Source: Plasmopara viticola
Taxonomy: Eukaryota; Oomycota; Peronosporomycetes; Peronosporales; Peronosporaceae
Direction of reading: 5' to 3'
NCBI GenBank assembly: GCA_001695595.3
Contig: MBPM02000054.1
Coordinates: 186,001 to 250,000 of the forward strand
Length of the DNA stretch: 64,000 nt
In this document: positions 22,360 through 32,879 of the stretch, piece after piece
Position numbering within the stretch: position 1 is the first letter of the stretch
Layout: each line of letters begins with the position of its first letter
Position numbers and translations under genes: made by a program
The notes under the pieces: generated by a model
Told to the model about the DNA's origin: nothing
Database searches by the model: none
The model's input: the letters and a program-made list of their open reading frames with translations, nothing else

Positions 22360-23622
22360 ATGTCTTCGCTAACGCTGTCGCTACCAACGCCTCCCGCGGA
22401 CACAAAAGAGTTCAATGTACTTCTTGGTCTAGGAGGCTACTTCACGCAAAAGAGTGTAGAGCCTGTGGGACGCGCCTTCAATAAGCGTGCACGCAACATG
22501 GCTCGCGGCCGCTCGGCCAGTTGTGAGGACGTGGACGACGCGGCCAAGGCTCGCGATGCTTTGCGTAAGCACGAGGAGTCAGTGCTGCGTAAATATCGCC
22601 GCAGTATTCGTGGTAAAAACTTTTTGGAGTTGACAATGTACCAGCAATTAGGCCTGGCGGACGTTGGTTTTGACGTGACGGACGAGCAGGTGAAGAAAGC
22701 GTACCATCGTGTTTTGATTGAGCACCATCCGGACAAGACGGGCAAGACCGAAAATGATCCCAATTACTTGGCCGTACAAAAAGCTTTCACGACGCTTATG
22801 GATCCGCAGAAGAAACGTGCGTATGACTCTCAGTGCGACTTTAACGAGTGGATTCCGACGGGCAATGAAAAGATCAAGGAGAACGATCCTAATGGAGAGG
22901 GAAAGAGCTTCTACGACTTGTATGGACCCGTGTTTGTGGCCAATGCTCGGTTTAGTGTGAACAAACCTGTACCCGACCTAGGTGATGACGACCAACCCAT
23001 TGATAAGGTTTATGCGTTTTACGACTTTTGGAACAAATTCGACTCTTGGCGTGATTTTACGCATGATTCAGAGCACGACGTGGAATCGGCCGAGCACCGC
23101 GATCATAAGCGTTGGATGGCCAAAAAAAATGAAGCGGCTGCCAAGAAGAAGAAGAAAAAAGAATACGCTCGACTGGCTAGTCTCGTTGACCGCGCGTTGG
23201 CTAATGACCCGCGCATCCGTCGCGTGAAACAGAAAGAGAGAGACCGTAAGGCCCGTGCCAAGCGTGAGAAAGAGGAGGCTGCTCAGCGTCTGATTGATGA
23301 AGAGAATCAAAAGAAGGACGAGGCGGAACGCGCTGCCAGGGAGGCTGAAGAGAAAGACAAGGAAATTCGCAAGGACGCCAAGATAGCCAAGGACAAACAG
23401 AAGAAAATGTTTCGGAAGGTGAAAAAGGCCTTCCGTGAACTCATGGCAGCTGCCCGTGAGCAGGGGCTTGAGGAATCCATTGACGTCATCAAGACGGAGG
23501 ATTTGTGTGACTCGCTCGACATGGACTCTTTGCAGGCTCTTGTGACTGCATGTGGCGAATCTCCTGACAAATTAAATGTGTCGGGCTTGGTCGCCGTCAA
23601 TGACGCCCTGACCAAGTTGTAA
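22360..23622 (+). CDS. ZUO1: Zuotin/DNAJC2-type ribosome-associated J-protein
   Basis: A 420-residue protein when started at ATG 22360 (MSSLTLSLPTPP). The frame has an earlier ATG at 22279, but the intervening residues look like untranslated leader. The J domain spans ~residues 92-158 with the Hsp70-activating HPD triad at 123-125. The zuotin homology region follows: FYDLYGPVFVANARFSVNKP and YAFYDFWNKFDSWRDF. A long Lys/Arg/Glu-rich helix, the ribosome-binding segment, comes next. The C-terminus (ESIDVIKTEDLCDSLD onward) resembles the yeast Zuo1 end, and length matches Zuo1 (433 aa). The SANT/Myb domains of animal DNAJC2 are absent. Known role: the ribosome-associated complex partner that stimulates Ssb-type Hsp70 on nascent chains. 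No intron needed. Confidence 0.93.
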   Translation: MSSLTLSLPTPPADTKEFNVLLGLGGYFTQKSVEPVGRAFNKRARNMARGRSASCEDVDDAAKARDALRKHEESVLRKYRRSIRGKNFLELTMYQQLGLADVGFDVTDEQVKKAYHRVLIEHHPDKTGKTENDPNYLAVQKAFTTLMDPQKKRAYDSQCDFNEWIPTGNEKIKENDPNGEGKSFYDLYGPVFVANARFSVNKPVPDLGDDDQPIDKVYAFYDFWNKFDSWRDFTHDSEHDVESAEHRDHKRWMAKKNEAAAKKKKKKEYARLASLVDRALANDPRIRRVKQKERDRKARAKREKEEAAQRLIDEENQKKDEAERAAREAEEKDKEIRKDAKIAKDKQKKMFRKVKKAFRELMAAAREQGLEESIDVIKTEDLCDSLDMDSLQALVTACGESPDKLNVSGLVAVNDALTKL

Positions 23623-23779
23623 GACTTTGCTAACCGCACCAGTCAAACAGATAAATTTTAAAAACGTTTGAGTTCGGCATATCAAATAGCTCCTTAGCTC
23701 TTGTGGCACACATGTTTTGTCTGAAAAAAGGACAAAGTGAATACCTGCCATAATTGCGATGGCAAATAAAAAAATATAT

Positions 23780-23828
23780 AGGAAATTAAGTACTTGCTAG
23801 ACTTTACAGGTTATTATGATTTAAAATT
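23780..23828. repeat. Left part of a ~150-bp repeat unit interrupted by the MULE
   Basis: ATTAAGTACTTGCTAGACTT and the following ~30 bases resemble 26708-26750 on the same strand. The matching continuation of the unit lies on the other side of the MULE, starting at ~26461. This suggests the transposon landed inside this repeat. Confidence 0.45.
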
Positions 23829-23905
23829 AGAGCCGCGTTATCCATCCCCCATTTTCATGATTGGCTCATTAAATAGACTACTGGTTGGCTAAAACTTGGG
23901 CTTGG
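23829..23905 (+). repeat. MULE left terminal inverted repeat
   Basis: It begins AGAGCCGCGTTATCCATCCC at the outer end. The reverse complement aligns with 26382-26460 along its whole length with a few substitutions and one 1-bp gap. Confidence 0.75.
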
Positions 23906-24322
23906 TTTCAAGTGTTCGTGACGCCACTGCCGCTTTCCCATCTACAACACGAGTCAATTGGTGTTCTTCTATACTGCGCGCTACAAAACATTGCTAACTC
24001 TTGAAGACCGATCAAACAATCATTTTTTATCTTGAGGTATAGAGTTGCGCGAGGGGGAAGTGTAGAGCCTAGTGCTGACAAAAATCTGAATCACGTTAAG
24101 AGCATCAATCGTTTCACCAATATTCAATGCGGTTAGCTTGAAATAAGGCGATGCCTACTAGGGATGGCCTAGTGATAACAACGAAAAGCACTGGATTTAG
24201 ACATTTCAATCGTGGCACAGTTTGGTCATCTCAGAAGAGTGTTATGAAATGTTGTACGATACTAAGCAAAGCCAGCTTACCGAAATGATGTAACAATGTT
24301 GATAGCTGAGGCAGTGACGGCG

Positions 24323-26272
24323 TTACATTGTCTGCTCGCGCAATCGGCATGTTCGCGAATTATAACCAGTATCTTTGCAGATACGGCATCTTCGACGATA
24401 AGGCGCTACGGCAGTCTCAACGCGCTCGAAAGCTAAGGGAAGACGCCGTGTTGATACTGACTTCCATCGGATCGGCCACAACCCTATTGTGGTTAGGGCC
24501 TCTAAATTCTTCACGATCATTTGCTGTCTATGGGCTCCTTGAGGTACAACCTAATGATTGAATCCAGCACGTGTTGGATTGCTCGGGGCTCCCATATGAC
24601 CGCTGACTGAGGTATTGGGGCTGCAGGCCACCAATAGTTATCGAAGTCAGTAACTTCGAGAGGAGTCCGACGTCTCTGAATTGATGCTTGCAAGGATATC
24701 CAAATTTGAGTCGGAAGGACCCCTGCATCCTTCGCCGTCAGCAGCCTCGGTGTTGCGTAAGTCGTATTGCTTTGCACTATATAGTCCTTCCCTGGAAATC
24801 TTACCTATGACATTGGCAAATAGTGGGCCAAGTTGCATATTGGAGGTTGATTGTTCTTTGGCGTTCCTTAACTGGATGTCTTCGAGCTGACCAATGCGAG
24901 CAAGATTGACAGCTGAGTTCATCGTAACAGATCACCTGTATCGCCCAGAACCGAACTTTAAATACAAGGATTCCATGGGGGTGCAAAATTTAGACCGCCG
25001 TAGACTATACTAGAAGAATGTTGAAATCATCAATTTAGTGCCACATGAGCGCTTTCAACTCGCTACGTGTTATTGTGTCCAAAATGTCTAACTCCATGCA
25101 TCCAAACATTAACAAATTTTTTCCGGTACAAAAGCCACGTTGTTTCTAAGTAACGCATTACGTGTGGCGGGACCATATCGCACAGCGTACCGAGTTGCGT
25201 CTCGTATTTTTCCGCAGACTTTTCGCGGACCAGCTGATTCCGTTCTTGTATAAAACGCGCAAAATCCATTTGTGAAAAAGATTATCGTTATTTGGCAATC
25301 ATATTGTTAAAACGATATGCCAACGGCATTTCACCGCTTTGCTTTGTAAGAATATGTCTCGAAGCGCCGTCATGAGAGCAAGCTCTCGGTCTGTAATGAA
25401 CTTGGGCTGTACATTCCTTCCTCCCATATCCTCCAATAACATCTTTAGCTTGGATATTGCCCCAAAATAAGATCCGGTCGTCTCATCGCCCAAAAAACAG
25501 TAACAAAGCGTGAAGGACTGTTGCGTTGCTGTGATGCCAACCACGTGCAGCAGTGGCGATCAAAAGCTTGTATTAAACACTGATTAGCTTAAAAAATAAA
25601 GTAAGCGAATATTGCATTTCTTTGCTTGCCTATTAGTTTTGTACGCCTCCAAATCTTCCCGCGACTGTAGCGTTGGCAAAGTTCTTTGCTGCAGGCGAAA
25701 CGATTAAAAGGTGTGTCAGTCTATTATCATAGTTTAAGTGGACATGGTCCGTAGTTGAGGAAATTTGCAACTCGTCAAGAAGAGCCTTCGGAGGTGTGCG
25801 CCCGGCGAGAGTCTCATTTCGAGCTCTTGCTCGTACGATGGCTATATCTTGCCTAGTCGCGTGGAACTTAGCGTTGGATTGGCGTAACAATCCAGCGGCA
25901 GATAAAGCAAGTACTGACTCCTCAGATAAAGCAAGTACCGACTCCTTTTCTGTCTTTGCAAGGTGGTGACCGTGCGGATGCGCGTTGCGGTGGGAGAATG
26001 ATAGATGGTAAGTTGCTTCTCGCGAGCTCAACTCTGTCTCTACTCTCCGCAGAACGGCCAAGAATGGACAATTTGTCTTGCTGCTGGAAGTTCGACGCGT
26101 TGCTGGATTGCTGCTTTGGCACCCATACGCCGGACCGTAAATGCTGCAGACAAAGTGTTGTGACAGCTCCAGCTTTATATTTCTTAGTTCTTTTAACGAC
26201 AATTTCAGATCCAAAAACCAGTGCTTGCAATTGAAACGTGATCTTGGCCTGTTCAATCGTTGCATAGGTCAT
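24323..26272 (-). pseudogene. MULE transposase relic (FAR1-like domain, MULE catalytic domain, zinc knuckle)
   Basis: Minus-strand pieces appear in the expected order. An N-terminal FAR1-like zinc domain (26265-25633) has NCPFLAVLRRVETEL and the HPHGH histidines. The catalytic region (~25600-25299) contains LLHVVGITATQQSFTLCYCF, GSYFGAISKLKMLL, FITDRELALM and CRWHI. A following piece (25269-25063) has YLETTWLLYRKKFVNVW. The C-terminal zinc knuckle CRICKDTGYNSRTC (~24390-24350) closes it. Stops and frameshifts separate the pieces, so it encodes no active enzyme. The N-terminal part keeps a 211-codon open frame. Confidence 0.8.
25899..25946 (-). repeat. 24-bp tandem duplication inside the MULE reading frame
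   Basis: Two near-identical 24-bp units (one substitution) give the repeated peptide KESVLALSEESVLALS. The length is a multiple of three, so the frame is kept. Confidence 0.8.
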
Positions 26273-26381
26273 TTTGGTTGAAGATGGTTATATGTTCATG
26301 GTCTAAAAAGCGAAAAAGTGACCGTAGGAGAAGGCAACTGCATGAGAAGGTTTGAGTGTGAATGTGAATGATAATGTATAT

Positions 26382-26460
26382 ACCCAGCCCGAGTTTTAAC
26401 CAGCCATTGGTTCACTTTAATCAGTCAATCACGAAAAGGGGGGATGGATAACGCGACTCT
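26382..26460 (-). repeat. MULE right terminal inverted repeat
   Basis: It is the partner of 23829-23905. The outer end reads GGATGGATAACGCGACTCT, matching the left end's reverse complement GGATGGATAACGCGGCTCT. Confidence 0.75.
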
Positions 26461-26850
26461 TCTGATTTTGCATAAGCAACTTTCAAACTTTTAATGTGAA
26501 CTGTCAAGTGTCGGTCCTAATAGGTTTCGAGCCAAACTCGGAACTTAGAGATAAATCTTAAATGAAACATGTTCGATTAAAAATGGATTTAGTAATGAGT
26601 TTAAGCATAAGCGGCTTATTAACTGTTAGTGTGAACTGTTAGGTGTCTGTGCTGGTAAAACTCAAGCCAAATTTAAGACTTATAGTATTGAAACTTAATT
26701 GGACATTAATTACTTGCTAAACTTTCCAAGTCATCGCAAATTTATACAAATTGGCAATTTGCATAAGCACCTTTCAAACTTTTAGTGGGAACTTATAAGT
26801 GCCAGTGCTTGAGGAAAAACGAAACTTAAGTTTAATTGTTAAATTGCAAA
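26461..26850 (+). repeat. Three diverged tandem-like repeat units (~135-156 bp)
   Basis: GCATAAGC recurs at 26470, 26605 and 26761. Each is followed by versions of CTTTCAAACTTTTARTGTGAACTGTCAAGTGTC and then CAAGCCAAA-like text. Units are clearly related but diverged. The same sequence flanks the left side of the MULE. Confidence 0.6.
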
Positions 26851-29639
26851 CAACATCACCATAAGATTGCATATCGTTTTCCCGCGCGCCTCTTCTGTGC
26901 AAGGTGCTGTGTAACCCCATCACGCCTAAAAGAGAGTCCTCCGCATACACGGGTATACTGTCTACTTTAATTTACTTAAATTGTAAAGGATATAGTCAGC
27001 ACGTTACTCAAACGATATTTATGATGGGAGAGTAGGAGGAACAGGGTCACATTAGAAGACGATACTCACAGTTAATTTACTAAGACGGAATAACTAACCA
27101 AGACAGGCGATAGGCTGCGGATTGTGCTGTAAACCGACACAAGTCACCGTCCTGTGGGATGGACAACCACATACGATTTAGACAAAGAGTCTCACGAAAG
27201 AGTAGGTCCTTGCAGATGGATATGAAGAGGCCGATGCAGCCTCTAGCGCGAAGCACATTTTCGCGCCTCGCGAAGGCCACTACTCGCGTGGTCTGTATGA
27301 AAGGTACTTAGCTCAAAAAGAGTCATTGTTTCGGTGTAAAATTATGTACCTATTCCCGTGCTTTCACCACTACACCGTGTCAGCTTAGCAGTTTATTTGG
27401 CAAAGCAAAAAGTTTGAAATTTCCCTTAAGTACTTTCAGCACCTAAATAACGCTGCTTTGATTGTAAGACCTATATTTTGAAATCAAGTGTGCTCCTCGA
27501 AAGCTGAACTCGAAATTATGCCACACTGGACGCAGCTCTTTAACGTACTTGGGCTCACTGTGCAATTATATCACTTGATATGACGGAGACATCTCACCTC
27601 AAATGTATCTCGACTTTGGCAAACCGTCAACCGGACGCCAAGAGCTCCAGCCATCAGCGCGGGAATGGAGTTGCGTCAACGTGCGGCGATAAGCCAAATA
27701 TTTCCAACTTTAGATTGAAACGGCCTCCTAGCAATCTTTCCAGAGGCGACTCCGACAAATTCCGCGATGTCGAATTAGCGTTCCAGTAAACAAGAAAAAT
27801 AAAGTCACTGTATTGTTATACTTCTGGGATCACATGAATAAAGCTTAGAGGTGCGTCAGCGCTCACGCTTCCTTTCTTGCAAGCAAGGTGATGTAGAAAA
27901 ATACTTATTAGAGAGTTGATAACCTTCATTACTAGTGTATCACCTGTGCTACGAAGCAGTGATCAATCAGGACCCTTCGGTATATGGTCTGGCATGGGAT
28001 TTTTATCGATCATATGGCAGTCAAGGGTTTCTTATTTAGAAATAAAAATTTCCAAGCATTTAGCATTTTTGTTTTTCGAGCAGAGACTTACGCTTCCTTT
28101 CCGAGCGGGACACCTCGTGCTCGACAGATAACTTTCGTAAATTAGAGGGAGATAAACCTTATCCAGGCCAAAGCAATTTGCAACGATCGTACTAAGCTAA
28201 ATATTAAAAAAATTTGAAATGAAGGGTCATGGGTCTAGGGCACTTGAGGGTTTTCTTATTGCAGCTTTACCGTAACGAATCAACGAGAGGAGCCTTGAAA
28301 TAGGAACATTGAGTCCTTTCCCTTTGGCACCATACACGCTAATTTACTGGTTATAATCAATACCGCTACTTGCAAATGCTTACGGGTGGACTGCATCCCA
28401 ACATACTGCGAGAGCTTGATCATATCTTGAATAGACAACCCATCTGTGACATCCTTCACGGCTGTCTCGACGTGCGTTGCCTTCAACAAGTTCCCTCTTC
28501 GCTTCTATGATAAAATGAAAGAACAGTTGTAAGCACCCCTACCCACCATTGTCCGCCCACTCCATACCCCTACCCCTCTTAACAGCATGGATGTTTTCAG
28601 CTTCTAATCTAAATTTGGTCTTTAGGAATAGGAAGCAGCGGCGCAAACGTTGATTATATGTAGCAGCGATATTTTGCTCACGCCCTATTCAAAGCATTTA
28701 CTTCCTAGACTGAGGAAAGAAAAATCAGGGCAGGTTTTCTCGATCATACGCAATGACCAGCAAAATGGGAATGATGCGACCTGAAAGCACATAAATTAAG
28801 TCAGGTGCGAAGCGCTTTGCGGCTTTCATGAAAGATACAGAAATCAAAACCCGCGAGCTCTATTTAACAACACACTATATATTGAAAGAACGCTAAGCTT
28901 GATGGTCAAAATGTGCCAAAGTAAGTCGCTTTAAATTCATTGATGTGTCTCACGCCGGCCCTTTTGGAGGATTCTCTGTTTAACACGTCGCTCATGGTGA
29001 GCGTTATTAGCTTCAAAAAGACAAAAAAGTTTTCTCTCGGGATTTGAGAGACCAAAATGAGAAACAGCGAGTGACTGTGGTCATCTCAACGCTCGGTGGA
29101 AGCGTGTACGATTGAGCACTTTCGTACGACAACGGTTTTTAACCTGACATGAGGTGGACCGTCAGCCAACGCAAGTCTTGCTACTGATCTAATCGTACTG
29201 TACACGTCCACGCTTCTTTAGAGCTCTACCAAGATGAGACAATCTTAAAAGATTTTGTCCAGAAGCTACTAAATTTGCGGACTGAGATGGCCAGCACCTC
29301 TCTTCCATGTCACCGTCTGCATGAAAGTATTCAAACGATTAAAGGGCTTGAACTCCGCCACCAAGCAGTCGTTTAGGATGTCGAGAGGAAACAACAGCAT
29401 CTAGTAGGCACGGGGCGGGCTGGTGGGATAAAAAATATTCTATCAAGCGTCAGGAAGATATGTAATGTCTATACTTTGAGGAAATATGCTTTTTATATGT
29501 AGCTCAGATCGTGCTAGCAGACCTAATTTGCTTAGCCATTAGGGGCTTCAGTAAAGCATGTCCTGTTCCTTGGGAGCTTAAAGGCGTCGTCAGATGGCGC
29601 CCTATGCTCCGCTTTCAAAGAAAGTCGGCTGTAGACTGA
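26851..29639. other. Gene-poor stretch
   Basis: Only short reading frames without recognisable motifs. A 22-bp segment at 27135-27156 recurs exactly, inverted, at 56179-56200. The rest is probably decayed repeat DNA. Confidence 0.5.
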
Positions 29640-31340
29640 CGCTCTACAGATAAGTCAACGTGACTTTGTTACGGTTCGCTTTGGAGCTGAAACATGGGTG
29701 AAATGGGCTTGAAGCTTTTCGGCATTGATAAAGTCGAGCGCTGTATGGTCTTAAATCTGGATCCAAGATATGTTTCCATTCTGGGTCTGGCGTGGCTGTG
29801 GCAATTTGAGCCCCGAGAAGACTGGAGCTCATAGACATCAGGTAACATCCGTTTTTTTTTCAGCAAAGCTTTGGTGAGCCATATATATACCTCAATTAGA
29901 CTGCAAAAGCGCTATTGGTGCAAATGCTGAACCGGGTGTCTACGTGTAGGCCAAAGGAATATTAGAAAAAACACTTTCGGTATCGAGGACGAGAGTTCGG
30001 AGCGAGAAGTGGCACAAAGATTACTGAGAAATGCTTGTGAATGGCAGCATTTGCTGGATGCCAAAAACAGCCTAGTTGGCGTTAGGCCAAGGCAATTCCC
30101 ACCACTGCGCGTGGAGTGATACGTAAATCACTAAGTGGTCCTCATAAAATATAGCATTTGCTACACATCATGAGAGACACTGTCATGGGTGTATAATTTG
30201 GCCACCGGCACCGCACAGCTACAAGTAGACGACGAGATGCGATAACAAATAATTGCGTTTGCATTTCGGCAGCCCAAGGCTGTTTTTCGTCCATGATATA
30301 GAGCTACTTGCAATTTCGTAAGCTCTCAAAAAATCTGCTAAATCAAATTTACTACGCACTGCAACACTTCTCACCGAGGAATTCTTACTAACTTTCCTCT
30401 CTCACGAATTACAACTTCGAGGTAAATTAGAAGCCAGGACAAAACGTGCTTTGACTGGTCCGTTATCGCGAAGTTCAGAATAAGAGCTAGCTCATGCCAC
30501 AGCTGTGGAACCGTCTGTATCAAATCTAAACTCTGCCGCGTATGTGCGCGACGACATGTGCGTAGCTGATGCTAAAGGCTCCGGAAAGCATTGAGTTCAT
30601 CGACTCAGACACGAAACTGTCGGCGCGAGGCTACATCAATTTTTGCTGGAAATAGGCTGCTGTAACACAGCATGGGTCGATGTAGCCAATCACGTATAAA
30701 GACTTCCCACATTAAGAATATAAAATATTGTTTTCGCTACGAGGATCACAATGCACCGCTAGTCGGTCGCCGCAGTCGAAAAAAGCTGTATGGATCTACT
30801 TTTGGTGACCCAAGCTGTACAAGTGGATCTACATCTACTTGAGCGCATGCGAAGTGTGCCAAAATATAAAGCCTCGCCAAATCCGGCTTTATCATTAACA
30901 GTTTCATTGCGCTGTTGTTAGTCCACTGTATGTTTTTGCACTCATTCTTTGATATCAGTCCTAAAATTGCAGTCTTTGTTGACCCGATGAGAAAGATGAC
31001 TTATTTGGCGGCTATGCCGAATGCGGTCGACATCGAAACAGCAGAGCTAAATTTTAACAAACTTCCGTCGCAGGGCAAATACTTTCGGACAAAATATCGC
31101 TTTACAGGTCTTCTGATATTAATAAAGATCGGCTGGGCATGGACACAGCAAACCAATGACTAGACAGAGGGAGTAAATTGTGTCGTCGAAGACGTGCTCC
31201 ATAGTGTGTGCACGAATAGACTAGAGATCATAGAATTTGCATTAGGCAACGAGGCTCGTGCTTTAACTACCTGCATGCCGTGTTATGTAAATACCCTAGC
31301 TCTCCGTACGCCACCACATTACGGCTTTAGGCTTTGGTGA
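29640..31340 (+). pseudogene. Ty3/gypsy retrotransposon relic A (protease and integrase pieces)
   Basis: Plus-strand fragments include MVLNLDPRYVSILGLAWLW with FEPREDW (29731-29835), the C-terminal part of a retropepsin-like region. The integrase zinc-finger tail YLSACEVCQNIKPR lies at ~30835-30880. The integrase core follows with VFVDPMRKMTYLAAMPNAVD (~30975-31040) and WTQQTND, stop, TEGVNCVVEDVLHSVCT (~31140-31205). The reverse transcriptase between is not readable. Frames are broken throughout. No LTRs identified. Confidence 0.7.
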
Positions 31341-31580
31341 GGGAGAGGTATTCGAGCGGCACGTTATGTGTCTGAGACGCTTTATTAAATACCAATGATG
31401 ATGGCCGAAATTCGACTTCTTCAAGGAACTATTCAATTAAAGGAAAGAGATAATACAAGTTGAGATTACAAATTGAAGACCTAGTACTGTAAAATGCAAA
31501 TTTTACCTCCGATACTAGACTGCATCCGCACTTTACTGAGTAGGCTGAGTCTATACAAAAAAGAATGCTCAAAATACTTT

Positions 31581-31639
31581 CGACTGCCGTCTGGCGGACG
31601 CACTTCAGCTATTGAAGTGCGTCCGCCAGACGGCAGTCG
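31581..31639. repeat. Perfect 27-bp inverted repeat (hairpin, 5-nt loop)
   Basis: The left arm 31581-31607 and the right arm 31613-31639 are exact reverse complements, with the loop GCTAT at 31608-31612. Both arms are GC-rich and stand in AT-rich decayed retroelement DNA. The perfect pairing contrasts with the heavy divergence of everything around it. Function unknown. Confidence 0.95.
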
Positions 31640-32879
31640 CAAGCAACGTCAAAGCAAAGGGCACTTAGTGGTGATAGAGCCGGCAGGCTTAAAAAACCCT
31701 TAGCTGCTTACTCCATTGAAGGCTAGCGTCCAAAGCTGAATTGGCAATTATGGCGGCTCGCTTATGTTGCCACTACAGCATCGACATTGCTGTTTGATCT
31801 CGGGTGAGCTTCGAGTTGGCCTCGGCTACCTACACAAAGTGATCAAACATACCGAGCAATGCCTTGTCGCAGGCAAGTTTTGACGAGCAAGGATGTCCGA
31901 CCTTCGACACTCAACCAATACAACAGAATACTACCACTTTAGTGGAAGAACAATCAACCTTGTTTTGCTTGCTTAAGGATTGAGCTATTGGGACCGACAC
32001 GCCGGAAATAAGCTGTCTTCCAGCGTGGAATGTTGGTAGATATTCAACGACCAAATTCCGTACCACTCATTAAACTATGGAGCCATTTGATTATTTAGAT
32101 GCGACAATCAGTATGATTGCTCGTTCGCATCAGTGGCCTGTCTCCGGCTACATAACCAAGTTTATCCCGTTTCCGGATTGCTTGCTTAGCCTATGTGAAG
32201 ATGAAAACTTTATTTAAGCGTCACTACCATTTTGGGGCTCTAAAACGTAAACATGAACTCGAGCATGTTCAACAAACTATTATGTAACACAAAAGTTGAG
32301 ACGATATTGTCTCACTGACATACTTTCAGGCCGTCTAATTGCGAGAATATCGCTGCTGGAATTTAATTTTAATTCGAAGCTCTTTTCTACGTATATCGTT
32401 ACAAATGTAATTTTTGGCCTCTTTTGATTACAGAGTAAATACCCCTCAAAATCAAGTCTTTTGGCACTTTCTTGGCAAGCACTAACCCGTTGATATCATG
32501 TGATTAATTTCATAGTTTCTAGGATGCTCATGATTTTTGTATAATATATTACAAAATGTGTCTTTTTTGCATTGCACACCAAACATCTTTTTATTGTGAA
32601 TGGTACGGCTACATGTACTTTAATAGGTTTCTTTGATTGATGACTGTCAGTCGATAATCATGTTTTATAGATATGTGAAATAATTATTATATGACTGGGT
32701 TACCGCAATTATCACGTGATCGCTGTAGCCGCACTGCTCGCCAAAAGTTGTCGCATAGGCGTGGTCACTGCTTGTTGCATAAAACGCGATGATTACATAC
32801 AAATCAAATTGAAAATTGCCTTACAAGGGCAATGCAAGACAGTCTATATCCGTTGAATTAGCTATGCCGGTCTTGCAAA
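31640..32879. other. AT-rich stretch, probably 5' part of gypsy relic B
   Basis: No gene. A 15-bp match (AGAGATAATACAAGT) just upstream at 31446 recurs at 51286, ahead of gypsy relic C, and suggests a shared 5' region. Long AT-rich tracts lie at 32.3-32.7 kb. Confidence 0.4.

Larger units (their letters stand above)
23829..26460 (-). mobile_element. Mutator-like DNA transposon (MULE), decayed, with terminal inverted repeats
   Basis: The ends are ~77-79-bp inverted repeats, about 80% alike, and between them lies a minus-strand FAR1/MULE-type transposase relic. Length is about 2.6 kb. I see no clear 9-bp target-site duplication: the flanks TTTAAAATT and TCTGATTTT agree only partly. The element lies about 200 bp downstream of the zuotin stop. 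Confidence 0.75.
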
